This document shows, piece by piece, positions 17,658 to 26,800 of a stretch of 64,000 bases of DNA (positions are counted from its first letter, which is position 1; each line of letters opens with the position of its first letter). Source of the stretch: Planctomycetota bacterium (GTDB taxonomy: Bacteria > Planctomycetota > PLA2). A program made the translations under genes and the position numbers. Where the stretch lies: the NCBI GenBank assembly GCA_021776735.1, contig JAJFFH010000066.1, positions 62,001 through 126,000 of the forward strand, read 5' to 3'. The notes beneath the pieces were generated by a model. The model did not search any database, had not been told where the DNA came from, and saw nothing but the letters and a program-made list of their open reading frames with translations.

Positions 17658-19636
17658 GCCGGAAGGTCTCCGTCTACATCGACGAGAGCGGGTTCAGCGG
17701 CGGGAAAGACGTCAACGTGATCGCGTGCCTCGGGCACGAACTGGATCGCGTCGAGTTCGAGACGGCGTGCGCGGATTACTTCGGCGGGGAAGGACGCTCG
17801 TGGCGTGAGCTGCACGCCGTCGATCTCCCGGTGAAGCAGCGGCACGCGCTCCTGTGCGGCGCCATGGAGGCGTTGCCGGCTGCGTACCTGGTCGTGGCGC
17901 ACGGGCCCGGTCGGGACGAGGTGCAATACGATCACTACCACGGGGTCGTGCTTGAGGCGATCAAGCAGCTCGTCATCCGGATGGGCTCGGCCGCCGATCA
18001 GGGGCGCCACATCCTGGTCGACGTGCAGCTCGAGACGCGCGCCGGCCTGAATGGACGCGTGTTTGCCAACGCGCTGCTGCAATGGGCGCGTGAGTCCGGG
18101 CCGCCGGGCATCTACAACTTCATGGTCAGCGGACTGCGCAAGGGGCTGAGCGCGGCGATGCAGATCTCCGACCTCGCGGCCAACCTCGTGCGGCGAGAGC
18201 TGCTGGGCCTCGAAGTGCTCGATGTTTCCCGGCTCGCTCGCACGGTGGTCGGCGTCGATGCGCTTGCGACCGCCGACATGCGCGCGTTTTGCCGTAGCGT
18301 GCTCGACAAGCAGCTTGAAGGCGGCCGCAGCCCGGGCCGGAAGCCGAAGAAAAAGGTCGTGCACGTCGATCGGGTTCGGGAGCGTCCCGCCGACGACGTT
18401 GTGCGCCGGCTGACGCAGCGTTCGGGTCGTCGGGAAGTCCGCGACGCGTTTCCGGACCTGCTTGAGCTCGTTGCGCGCGCGTCGAAGCCGGAGGAGGAGC
18501 TTGCGGCGATTGCCGAGCGCGCACGTGAGGCGGTGGCCCAACGGGACTTCGATCTCGCGGAAGACGCGAACGAGTTTGTGTTCGAGGCGCTGGAGCGGCG
18601 CGCCGAGTCGGAGGGCACCGCTTGGCTGCGGCTGCGCACGACCTGCGCATGGCTCGAAACACAAAATGCGCTCGGACGCTTCGCCGCCGAGGACGTGCGC
18701 GTGCTGGCGGTCCTGCCCGATGTGGCCACGCTCGAGGAAGACGAGCGGCACTGGGCCGACCTCGCCCTGTTCTTCACACTGCTCGGCGTCGCCCACCAAA
18801 ACGTGTTCGACTTTGACGGTGGGATGGAACGGCTGCGCCGTTACCTTGAGTTTTTCGAGCGACTGCGCGGGCCGGGCGGAAAGCGGGCGGTGACGAGCCG
18901 CCACGCGGGTGCGCTCTTCGGCACCTACGCGCTCTGCCAGTTCTTCTCCGCGGGTTTCACGTATCGCCGGGACCGCGGCGCCGGCTTCCTGGAGCGCATG
19001 GACGAGGGTCTGCTTTGGTCGCAACAGGCGCAGGAGACGTTTCCCGACGATGCCGACCGCCGCCGGCACGACATCTACCAGGCCCACGCCCACATGCAGA
19101 TCGCGCTCTTGACGGGCGACGATGCACCGCTCGCAACGGCCGCGACTCTCCTCGACGGAGATCGGCTCGCCGATATGCGCCTCAACGCGCTCCTCGCCAT
19201 GAAGGACCGGGATCCGGACGAACTCTTCGCGACCGTGGCCCGCCTGAAGCTCGCCTGGTTGCGCGGCGAGGCCTTGGTCGAGGTCGAATCGGCGCGTCTC
19301 GGAGACCTTCCCGCCACGCACCCGTACCAACAAATACTCGGCTACGTTGCCCTGAACGGAGCGGGCAAGACGGCACAGGCCGCGCGCCGACGCCTCAAGG
19401 AGACGCCGTGGCCGGCCAATGTCACCGGGACGATCGCCGGGGTGTTCTCGTTGCAGATCGACTGGGAGCGCGAAGGCGGGATCGACCAGGAATCGATCGA
19501 CCGGGTTCTCGGATCCCTTCACGGGGCAAGCGCGTACCATTGGCAGGCCGCCGGGATTCCGGGTTGGCTCGCGTCCATGGGCAAGGAGTACCGCGGGCGT
19601 GGCCCGCTTGAGGTCCTGCCGTTTAACTACGCTTGA
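17654..19636 (+). CDS. DUF3800-type protein with helical C-terminal extension
   Basis: A 660-residue protein. The N-terminus has the DUF3800 signature: VYIDESG at residues 8-13, an acidic strand HILVDVQ at 119-125 and QISDLAANLV at 170-179. DUF3800 is thought to have an RNase H-like fold with acidic catalytic residues, often found in defense and mobile loci; nuclease activity here is inferred. About 400 residues of helical, TPR-like sequence follow. Its ATG overlaps the preceding redox gene (ATGA), although the next six genes look functionally unrelated to redox. It is separated from the CARF gene by 58 bases containing a copy of the dispersed motif. Confidence 0.7.
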   Translation: MSRKVSVYIDESGFSGGKDVNVIACLGHELDRVEFETACADYFGGEGRSWRELHAVDLPVKQRHALLCGAMEALPAAYLVVAHGPGRDEVQYDHYHGVVLEAIKQLVIRMGSAADQGRHILVDVQLETRAGLNGRVFANALLQWARESGPPGIYNFMVSGLRKGLSAAMQISDLAANLVRRELLGLEVLDVSRLARTVVGVDALATADMRAFCRSVLDKQLEGGRSPGRKPKKKVVHVDRVRERPADDVVRRLTQRSGRREVRDAFPDLLELVARASKPEEELAAIAERAREAVAQRDFDLAEDANEFVFEALERRAESEGTAWLRLRTTCAWLETQNALGRFAAEDVRVLAVLPDVATLEEDERHWADLALFFTLLGVAHQNVFDFDGGMERLRRYLEFFERLRGPGGKRAVTSRHAGALFGTYALCQFFSAGFTYRRDRGAGFLERMDEGLLWSQQAQETFPDDADRRRHDIYQAHAHMQIALLTGDDAPLATAATLLDGDRLADMRLNALLAMKDRDPDELFATVARLKLAWLRGEALVEVESARLGDLPATHPYQQILGYVALNGAGKTAQAARRRLKETPWPANVTGTIAGVFSLQIDWEREGGIDQESIDRVLGSLHGASAYHWQAAGIPGWLASMGKEYRGRGPLEVLPFNYA

Positions 19637-19652
19637 GTCTGTACCGTAGCGT

Positions 19653-19664
19653 ACGGACGGCGAT
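19653..19664 (+). repeat. Dispersed ACGGACGGCGAT motif, copy 4
   Basis: Exact copy in the 58-base spacer between the DUF3800 gene and the CARF-HEPN gene, with GTACGG upstream and GTC downstream. Confidence 0.9.
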
Positions 19665-19694
19665 GTCTGTGGCCGCGTCCACGATCGAGAAGTC

Positions 19695-21131
19695 ATGGAA
19701 AAAGCGTTCGAGATCCCGCCCGATCTGGAAGCCGAGTGGAAACGGCTCCTCGCCGTTGATCGCCACGAAGCCGAGGATCTGTACTTCGAAAAGATCCTTC
19801 CGCCGCTGTTGGACCACCTGGAAGCGCTACCCGGCCATGTCGAGCTACGCGATCGCGGCTTCCATACCCTCGCGAGCCTCATGGGCTACAGCCCCGAGAC
19901 CACGATCCTCGCGACGTGCATCCTGCGCCCCAAAAAGCTCGTGGTCCTGGCGAGCAGCAACACCCTGCCGTCCTACGATCGCGCGCACGCTTTTCTGTCG
20001 GCGCGGTCGGTCCTGCCGCCCTCCGCGATCTTTCTGGTCCCGACCGATCCGACCGACCACGGCGAGATCTACGCGCGGCTGAGAGAACGCATCGGCGACG
20101 AGGGAGACCACATCGTCGACGTCACCGGCGGCAAGAAGGTCATGAGTGCGACCGCGGCCCAGGTGGCGTGGGAGCTGAACCTGCCGTTGTGCTACGTCGA
20201 GAGTCCGAAGTACAACCCGCAGATCCGCCGCCCCGATCCCGGCTGCGAAGAGCTGATCGTCTTGCCCAACCCGAGCGAGGAACGCGCGCGGCTGTTGCGC
20301 CGGCGGGCGGTGGAGACCTTTGGTCAGCGCCGCTTCGCGCCCGCCGCGGAGGCGTTCGGCGAGAGTCGGCGCTTTCAGGCCGACAACAGTTTCGACAACC
20401 TCGGGTACGCCCTCGCGCGGTGCTACACGGCGTGGGCCGATCTGGATCGCGGCGCCCTGGCGGACCGTTGTCGGGAACTTCGCGGCCGCCTGGAGGAGCC
20501 GCGCATCCGCCGTCTGCTTCCGGCCCGCATGGCGATGTCTTCACACCTCAAGGCACTCGAGGCCGTGGCGGCCGGCGAAGAGCTTCCGCTTCTGGCGACT
20601 TTTTTCGAGTTGGGCGACATCTACGAGCGTCAGGGCCGTGCCGACTTCGCCGTCCTGCTCGTCTATCGCGCGATGGAAGCCCTGGTCGACTACGCGCTGC
20701 GGCGTGCAACCGGCGGACGGTTCCTGCGCCACGATCCCGACTGGTCGCTGTTCGGCGACGAGGCGAAACTTCGCGCCGACTATGTCGAACTGTCGCACCG
20801 GATCGGACGGCGCGGTGCGGAGAGTCTGCCCGATCGCGTCGGATTCATCGGGGGCTTCGCGGTGCTGTGTCTGACTACGTCGCTGGCGCAGGACATGCCG
20901 ACGAGCCTGTCAAAACCGAAGCTCGTCGCGCGCTACAAGGGCCTTGCCGAGCTGCGCAACCGTTCCATCCTGGCACACGGAACTCAAAGCCTGGGGGAGG
21001 CGGAGTACGGCACCTTGCGGGACGCCGCGCGCGATTTGGCGACCGGTGTGCTCGGAGACGACGCCGAACGCCTCGAGGCGCGGCGCGCAACGTTGCGTCC
21101 GCGCGACATCGCACGCTTCACGCCCGCCTGA
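19695..21131 (+). CDS. CARF-HEPN effector (Csx1/Cas02710-like)
   Basis: A 478-residue protein. Residues 70-170 form a CARF-like Rossmann domain: KLVVLASSNT, AIFLVPTDP and, decisively, VDVTGGKKVMSATAA at 141-155, the ligand-loop motif of CRISPR-associated Csx1/Cas02710 proteins that bind cyclic oligonucleotides. The C-terminal domain is helical and ends in a HEPN ribonuclease motif, R423-x4-H428 inside RNRSILAHG. Expected action: cyclic oligoadenylate binding activates RNA cleavage. No cas10, cas6 or CRISPR array is in the window, so the activating nucleotide source is unknown. It is the centre of the 17.7-32 kb block. Family assignment is by motif; a SAVED-like or other sensor cannot be excluded. 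Confidence 0.75.
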   Translation: MEKAFEIPPDLEAEWKRLLAVDRHEAEDLYFEKILPPLLDHLEALPGHVELRDRGFHTLASLMGYSPETTILATCILRPKKLVVLASSNTLPSYDRAHAFLSARSVLPPSAIFLVPTDPTDHGEIYARLRERIGDEGDHIVDVTGGKKVMSATAAQVAWELNLPLCYVESPKYNPQIRRPDPGCEELIVLPNPSEERARLLRRRAVETFGQRRFAPAAEAFGESRRFQADNSFDNLGYALARCYTAWADLDRGALADRCRELRGRLEEPRIRRLLPARMAMSSHLKALEAVAAGEELPLLATFFELGDIYERQGRADFAVLLVYRAMEALVDYALRRATGGRFLRHDPDWSLFGDEAKLRADYVELSHRIGRRGAESLPDRVGFIGGFAVLCLTTSLAQDMPTSLSKPKLVARYKGLAELRNRSILAHGTQSLGEAEYGTLRDAARDLATGVLGDDAERLEARRATLRPRDIARFTPA

Positions 21132-21193
21132 TCTGTGCCCGTCGCCCCGAAAGCGCTCCAAAAACTGCTAAGCTGTGGTCCGGGAGGACCGCT

Positions 21194-21439
21194 TTGGCAA
21201 CGTGGATGCTGTTCACGAAAAGGGATTTCGAGACGATCTTCGGCCGTGTCCTGGAACGTGCGGGCGAGAGCGACGGACCGGACCGACGCGCCGACAAGGG
21301 CCGCCGGTTTGAGCCGCACCGGGATCGGTCCCCAAAACATCGCCGTCCGTCCCTGCCGGGCGAAACCTCCGAACGGGGTCAATCCGAAGAGGAGCAACCC
21401 GAACGCGGTCAGTCGCCCGAGCAGCGTGAGGAGCGATGA
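21194..21439 (+). CDS. Small charged protein in the CARF operon
   Basis: An 81-residue reading frame from a TTG at 21194, six bases after GGGAGGA; an ATG at 21206 is the alternative (77 residues). It starts LATWMLFTKRDFETIFG and continues into a low-complexity Arg/Glu/Pro/Ser-rich tail. Its stop overlaps the next gene's ATG (ATGA), which argues that it is translated. No family is recognised. A copy of the dispersed motif (21339-21350) lies inside it in the opposite orientation. Confidence 0.4.
   Translation: MATWMLFTKRDFETIFGRVLERAGESDGPDRRADKGRRFEPHRDRSPKHRRPSLPGETSERGQSEEEQPERGQSPEQREER
21339..21350 (-). repeat. Dispersed ACGGACGGCGAT motif, copy 5
   Basis: Exact copy on the minus strand within the small charged reading frame, with GTTTTGG context like copy 14. 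Confidence 0.9.
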
Positions 21440-22605
21440 GTCCGGACCGCGTCGCGAAGGCGGTCGAACGGCTGCGCTTTCATCTGTACGAGAAGAAGGG
21501 GCGGCACGACTTTGAGCGGGGGCGTGCAGGGGCCAAGCTTCCGCGCAACCATAACTGGCGCGCGTACCGGCTGACCGAACGCGGTGAGGTTCTCGGCGCC
21601 ACGGTGGCCCGGTTCGCGCGGACAGCGGAGTGCCTGGAGATCGACGTGTTCCTCACGACCGGGACAGACGCGTATCCCGAGGCGGAGGTCTGTCGCGCGG
21701 TGGTGTTGTTTTGCATGTCCGAGGCGTTCAAGACCGGCGGGGCGCTTGCGCTGCTGTTTACGAAGCAGGCGGCGGACGGGAGGGTTCCACCGGAGGTCGT
21801 GGCCCTCGCCGCCGAACACGGCGTGACGCTTTCGCATGTGGACGAGTGCTACATCGACGAGGCGGAGTTCCGCGCGCTGTACCTTGCGTTGACCGATCTC
21901 GAGCCCGCTGCGCGCGACGTTCTTGGGCGGCTCGGCGAGGAGCGCCTCGTGTCGCCCGAGAAGGTGTGCTACCTGATCCACCGGGGCGTTTGGACCGCCC
22001 GGGAGATTGCTGCGATCCTGCTCTCGACGCCGTTTCCGGAGTTGGCTCTCGCCGGACGCGTGCGTCCGGAACATCGTCTGCTGTGGGCCGATGCGCTGTC
22101 GGCGGGGCGCGGTGGGCTTCTCGGCGGGTGTCTCGACCGGGCGCTTTCGCTGCGCGAGGGGTTCGATGGCGAGGGCCGGTTTGTTGACGTGGGCGGGCGT
22201 ACGGGCGAGCCGACGCGGGTCGAATTCGAACCGGTCGAGTACTGCCGCCGCTACACGTCGCGCGACGGACCGCTGACTCTTTCCGGCTGGACGACCGAGG
22301 GCGGCGATCTCGTGGTCGAGGAGGGCGCGGTGCTCGCCGCGTACGTGCGCGCGTGGGATGCGCCGGGACTGGCGGCGCGCCTGGGCGCCGAACTGCGGCG
22401 ACTGTCGAGCCTCGGACACGAGGGCGAGACTCCCGTGATCGTCGTCTCGGGCGACTTGCGGCTCCTTTCCGCCGGCGAGCAGATGAGCCTGCGAAGTGTC
22501 GCGCTGGAACGCAACCTGCCACTGCTTGTCAGTCCGGACACGACCTTGGCGCTCGACAACGAAGTGCGTCGGCGCTTTGCGCGCGGAAGGATCACGCGCG
22601 GATGA
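21436..22605 (+). CDS. Unknown protein A of the CARF operon
   Basis: A 389-residue soluble protein with no recognised family. No membrane segment is seen. The C-terminus has an alternating strand and helix pattern (TPVIVVSGDLRLLS, LPLLVSPDTT) that could be a Rossmann-like or PIN-like fold, but no conserved catalytic set is visible. The start ATG overlaps the upstream small gene (ATGA) and its stop overlaps the next gene (ATGA), so it is embedded in a translationally coupled string. Its function should be read with its neighbours: CARF-HEPN effector, unknown protein B and a DEAH helicase. Confidence 0.6.
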   Translation: MSPDRVAKAVERLRFHLYEKKGRHDFERGRAGAKLPRNHNWRAYRLTERGEVLGATVARFARTAECLEIDVFLTTGTDAYPEAEVCRAVVLFCMSEAFKTGGALALLFTKQAADGRVPPEVVALAAEHGVTLSHVDECYIDEAEFRALYLALTDLEPAARDVLGRLGEERLVSPEKVCYLIHRGVWTAREIAAILLSTPFPELALAGRVRPEHRLLWADALSAGRGGLLGGCLDRALSLREGFDGEGRFVDVGGRTGEPTRVEFEPVEYCRRYTSRDGPLTLSGWTTEGGDLVVEEGAVLAAYVRAWDAPGLAARLGAELRRLSSLGHEGETPVIVVSGDLRLLSAGEQMSLRSVALERNLPLLVSPDTTLALDNEVRRRFARGRITRG

Positions 22606-23876
22606 GAATCCCCGCCAGCTTTCTCTGCGCCGTGCCGCCCCGGTACTGGGAGCCGGACGGCAACGATCGGCTTTCCGTCGCTTTGCGCGAGGTGCAGGGC
22701 ACGCTGCGCCGCGTGCGCAAGGCCGTCAATCTCGAGGCCGACCGCACCCGGCTCGATCTCGCGTTCGGCCGCCTCGAGGCCGTGGCGTCCGCACGCGCGG
22801 AGTGGGTTGAGCCGCGGTCATTGACGGCGCGTTGGAAGTCGGACACGCTGCCGTCGTTTCGCCTGGGCGCTGCGAGTTTCGAGATGCTCGTTCACCTCGC
22901 GCGCCATGGCGCCAGCGAGAACGGCCTCGCGGCGGGAGTCGTGCCGCCGTCCGACGTGGCCGCGCAAAGGCAGCGCTTGCGTTCGGCTGCCGCGCATCTG
23001 GGCGCCGACGTTGCCGCGCCGGTCTTTGCGGACCAGCTCGCCGTGCTCGACCGTCTCCCGGACGGTTGGGGGCTCTTGCAGCTCTATCGCGAAGCCGCAC
23101 CGCGTGAAGCGCCGGAGCAACATGATCCGGAGCAATCCGATCAGCCGCAAACGGACGGCGATGTTTCGGGCCGCTGGGCCGTTGCACCGGCACCTGCGGT
23201 GCCCGCCGCGGAGCCGTGGCACCCGCCTGCTCAGGTGGTAGCCGATGCGGGCGCGCAGCTCGAGATCACGTTTTTCCAGCAGGTGAACGCCGCGCTCGGC
23301 AACGGACGTTGTGTGGTCGTCAACACGCGGTCCCACGAGGTGATGACCGAGGTCCTCTCGCACTTCGTGTCGGCCGAGGCGGGCCGCCCCGCCGCCGAAC
23401 TTCGCGTCGCCTACACCGACGGATCCGAAGCGCGACCGCTGCCGCTGCGTTGTCTGGAGGCACCGGCGGGCCCTCCGGCGCAGCCGACGCGGGTTGTGCG
23501 GATGGCGCTGATGAGCATGCGCCACCTCGAACTCGACTGGGTCGTGGACGCGACGTGGTACCGAAACCGCGAGGTCTTCACGTCCGACAGCATGGCCCAG
23601 GCCGACGAGTGGTGCTATCTGTTCTCGCGCGCGAAGCTGGCGCAGATGCGCCGGACCTACGCGGGCGAACGCGTGCATCTTTGCCTGTATCACACCGGCT
23701 TCGAACCGGCGGTTCTGGGTCTGTACCGCGCGGTCGTGCTGCAGCTCCTGGAGACCGAACCGGCGCAGCGCTGGATTTCCGTGCAGCCGCACTATCCGCG
23801 CCGCGGCACGTTTCGGCGCGGTCGAAGCTGGCCGCCGCCCGAGGCGGGTGGATGGGAGGACGACGATGGCGCGTGA
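22602..23876 (+). CDS. Unknown protein B of the CARF operon
   Basis: A 424-residue soluble protein. The N-terminal half is helical with many Arg/Leu pairs; residues about 175-210 form a Pro/Ala-rich linker carrying the in-frame copy of the dispersed motif (T-D-G-D). The C-terminal half shows a regular strand/helix arrangement (CVVVNTRSHEVM, VDATWYRNREVF, VHLCLYHTGFEPAVLGLY). No family is recognised. It overlaps the preceding gene by ATGA and the following helicase gene by 11 bases, so it should be cotranslated with both. Confidence 0.6.
   Translation: MRIPASFLCAVPPRYWEPDGNDRLSVALREVQGTLRRVRKAVNLEADRTRLDLAFGRLEAVASARAEWVEPRSLTARWKSDTLPSFRLGAASFEMLVHLARHGASENGLAAGVVPPSDVAAQRQRLRSAAAHLGADVAAPVFADQLAVLDRLPDGWGLLQLYREAAPREAPEQHDPEQSDQPQTDGDVSGRWAVAPAPAVPAAEPWHPPAQVVADAGAQLEITFFQQVNAALGNGRCVVVNTRSHEVMTEVLSHFVSAEAGRPAAELRVAYTDGSEARPLPLRCLEAPAGPPAQPTRVVRMALMSMRHLELDWVVDATWYRNREVFTSDSMAQADEWCYLFSRAKLAQMRRTYAGERVHLCLYHTGFEPAVLGLYRAVVLQLLETEPAQRWISVQPHYPRRGTFRRGRSWPPPEAGGWEDDDGA
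23151..23162 (+). repeat. Dispersed ACGGACGGCGAT motif, copy 6
   Basis: Exact copy in the linker of unknown protein B, same orientation as the gene, extended AAACGGACGGCGATGTT, encoding T-D-G-D-V. Confidence 0.9.
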
Positions 23877-26800
23877 ATGGAAGGCACGCTGCGTCGATTG
23901 CGGGACCAAGTTCGCGTACTCCGACTACACCAGCGAGGATCTTCGCCGTCGCGGCGAGATCCGTCCGCTACGGTGTGATGCATGCCAGCGCCTGATCGAC
24001 CGCGAGTCATGGACGGTGGGCATGCCGTCGGTCGCGCTTCGCGCGAAGGAGGGCGGCGCCACGGCGGGCGTGGCTGCGGACGGGGCGGGAAGCAACGGTG
24101 GCGCGTTCGGGCACTTCCAGACCGTGGCTCCGGCGCACGAGCGCGTGGAGACCCCGTCCGGATTCTCGCGGGACGACTTCCGCGAGAAGTTCGGCATCCA
24201 GCCCGAAGAAATCTGCGACCTTCTGGCCGACCTGGAGGATCCGGACACGCCGGTGGCCGTCGTGGTCGGTCCGACCGGATCGGGCAAGTCCACCGTGCTG
24301 CCGTTTCGCCTGATGGAGCCTCCGGAGAGCTGGAGCCGCGTGCGGGGCAAGGATCCCCGCTTCCTCACGCGCAACGGCATGATCGTCGTCACGCAACCGC
24401 GCGTGCAGGCGACGCGCAACATCCCGCGTTTTGTGTCGGGCGTGCTGCACGGCGCCGACATGGGCATCGGTCAGGACATCGGCTGCCGCCACTCCGGCTA
24501 CCACGCCTGCGACTGGCGCTGCCGGCTCGTCTACGTCACCGACGGAACGCTCATCAACTGGATCGCGAACGGGTACCTCGACCGGATCAGTTGCGTCATG
24601 ATCGACGAGGCTCACGAGCGCAGCCTCAACATCGACCTGATCCTCGGCCTGCTCACGCGGTCGCTGCCGCGCTATCCGCATCTAAAGCTGATCATCGCGA
24701 GCGCGACCATCGACGAGGCGAAGTTCGTCCGGCACTTCGAGGAGCATCTTCCCCGGGACAAACGGGTCGTCTGCCACTCGTTCTCCGGCAAGTCGTTCGT
24801 CGTCAAGGAGCACTTTCACGAGGGGGATACCTATCCGTACGATCCCGACAACACGCGTTCGCTGACCCGCGACCTCGCGCGCCACGCGGCTGACAAGGCG
24901 CTCTGGCTCCTGAAGCGCATGCACATGCCCGGATTCCAGACCCCGGACATGCCCGGTGGCGACTTGACCCAGCCCGACCGCCACGGCGACGTGCTCGGGT
25001 TCCTGCACGGCGCACGCCACATCGACCGCGCCGTCGAGTTCGTCAAGCAGGGCGTGGCAGGTATCCCGGAGCTGGCTTCGCGGGTCCGTGCGCTGCCGCT
25101 CCATCGCAACGTACCGCAGGCCCAGCAGGACGAGGCGCTGCAAAAAAACGAGAACCCCGACCTCACCCGTGTGGTGTTCGCCACCAACCTCGCCGAGACC
25201 TCGCTCACGATCCACGGCGTCAAGCACGTGGTCGAGACCGGCATCATCAACATCAGCGAGTGGGATCCGGAGACGCAGACCGACGCTCTCGAAGCCCGGA
25301 TTCACAGCCAGGCGGGCTGCCGCCAACGTTGGGGGCGGGCCGGCCGCATCGCACCGGGCGATGCCTGGTGCCTGTACACGAAGGGGCAGTTCGAGTCGGT
25401 GTTCCCGCCGTACTCGACGGCCGAGATCGAGCGCGGGCGGCTCGACCAGGTGTTGTTGAAGGCCAAGGTAGCCGGGGTCGATGATCTCGACCGTTTCCCG
25501 TGGCTCGACGCGCCGCCGACGATCGAGGCCAAGCGAGCCCTGCGGGTTCTGGAGAAGCGGCGCTGTGTAGATGATGACGGCGATGTCACCGCCCTGGGTA
25601 TCGAGCTCGATCGGTTCGCCGGCGATCTCGACCAGGCCAATCTTGTCGTGACCGCGGACCGGTTCGCCTGCGGCATCGAGATGGCGACGGTCGTACCGCT
25701 CCTGTCGCTGCGCGGCGGCCATTCCGGCCTCCTCGTCGATGACGACACGTGGGATGCCGCGACCCGCCGCCGGGTCCGCCAGATCCATCAGGAGCTGATT
25801 GGCGGGTGCCGCGACGACCTGGAGTTCGGACTGAAGCTGTTCGCCGCGTGGAACGACGCGCGCGAGCGTGGGGGGGCGCGCATCACGGGAAGCTGGGCGT
25901 GGCGTGAGGTCTGGACGCGCGAAGCGTTACCGAATCCGGGCCGACGTGTTCGCCAAAGTCTGGGCGACAAGCTGAAGGGTGTGTTCCAAGCCGCCTTGGA
26001 GGCGCGCACACGGGAGGATCTGGCGACGATCCGCCACAAGGCTCGCCTGCGCGGACCCGCGGCGGAGTGGTTCGACCGGGTCGTGGACACGTTCGGCGAC
26101 GCCTGCGCGTTCGCGTGGTCCAAGCTCCACTACGTCAAGGGCGTTGTGCTGGCCAAGGACGTGTTCAGCGCACGCGAAAAACTGATCGACGATCTCGGGG
26201 TGCGCAAGAAGGGCAAGGAACGGCGCGCGATCAACTTCGAGTTCCTGGATCGGATCCGGCTCGTGTTCGCGTGGTGTCTGCCCGACCACTGCTACGTTGC
26301 CGATCAAGCCGACGACGCCGGCGTCTTTTGCTATCGGCCTCTCGTTCCCGTTTCCACCGGTGATCACGTCGTCCAGGTCGATCGCGAGTCCATCTGCGAG
26401 CGGCAGCCGATCCACGCGTTCGTTTGCGGCAGGCGGCGAACGCGGCACCGGCGGCCCCACCCCGGAGCCGAGGACCAGATTTGCGTACAGGCTTCTTTTT
26501 TGGCGGCCCTGCCTCGCGAGTGGATGGAGCTCCTGCCGGGTCTGTCGCTGGACGAACTCGTGCGCTTTGTGTCGGAGAACACCAAGAACGCCGGCGTGGA
26601 CACGCTGGACACCGAGCATCGTGCGCGGCTCTTCCTGGATCAGCGCTTTCCGCTGTGGACGACCTGTCGGGGCCGCATCGTTTCGCGCGAGGAGTCCGGC
26701 AACTACGTGGTCGAACCGCTCTCGATCACGACGCCGCCGCGGACGATTGAACGGCGCCTGCGTGCCACCGACGACGTCGAGTCGGGACGGATTCCCGAGT

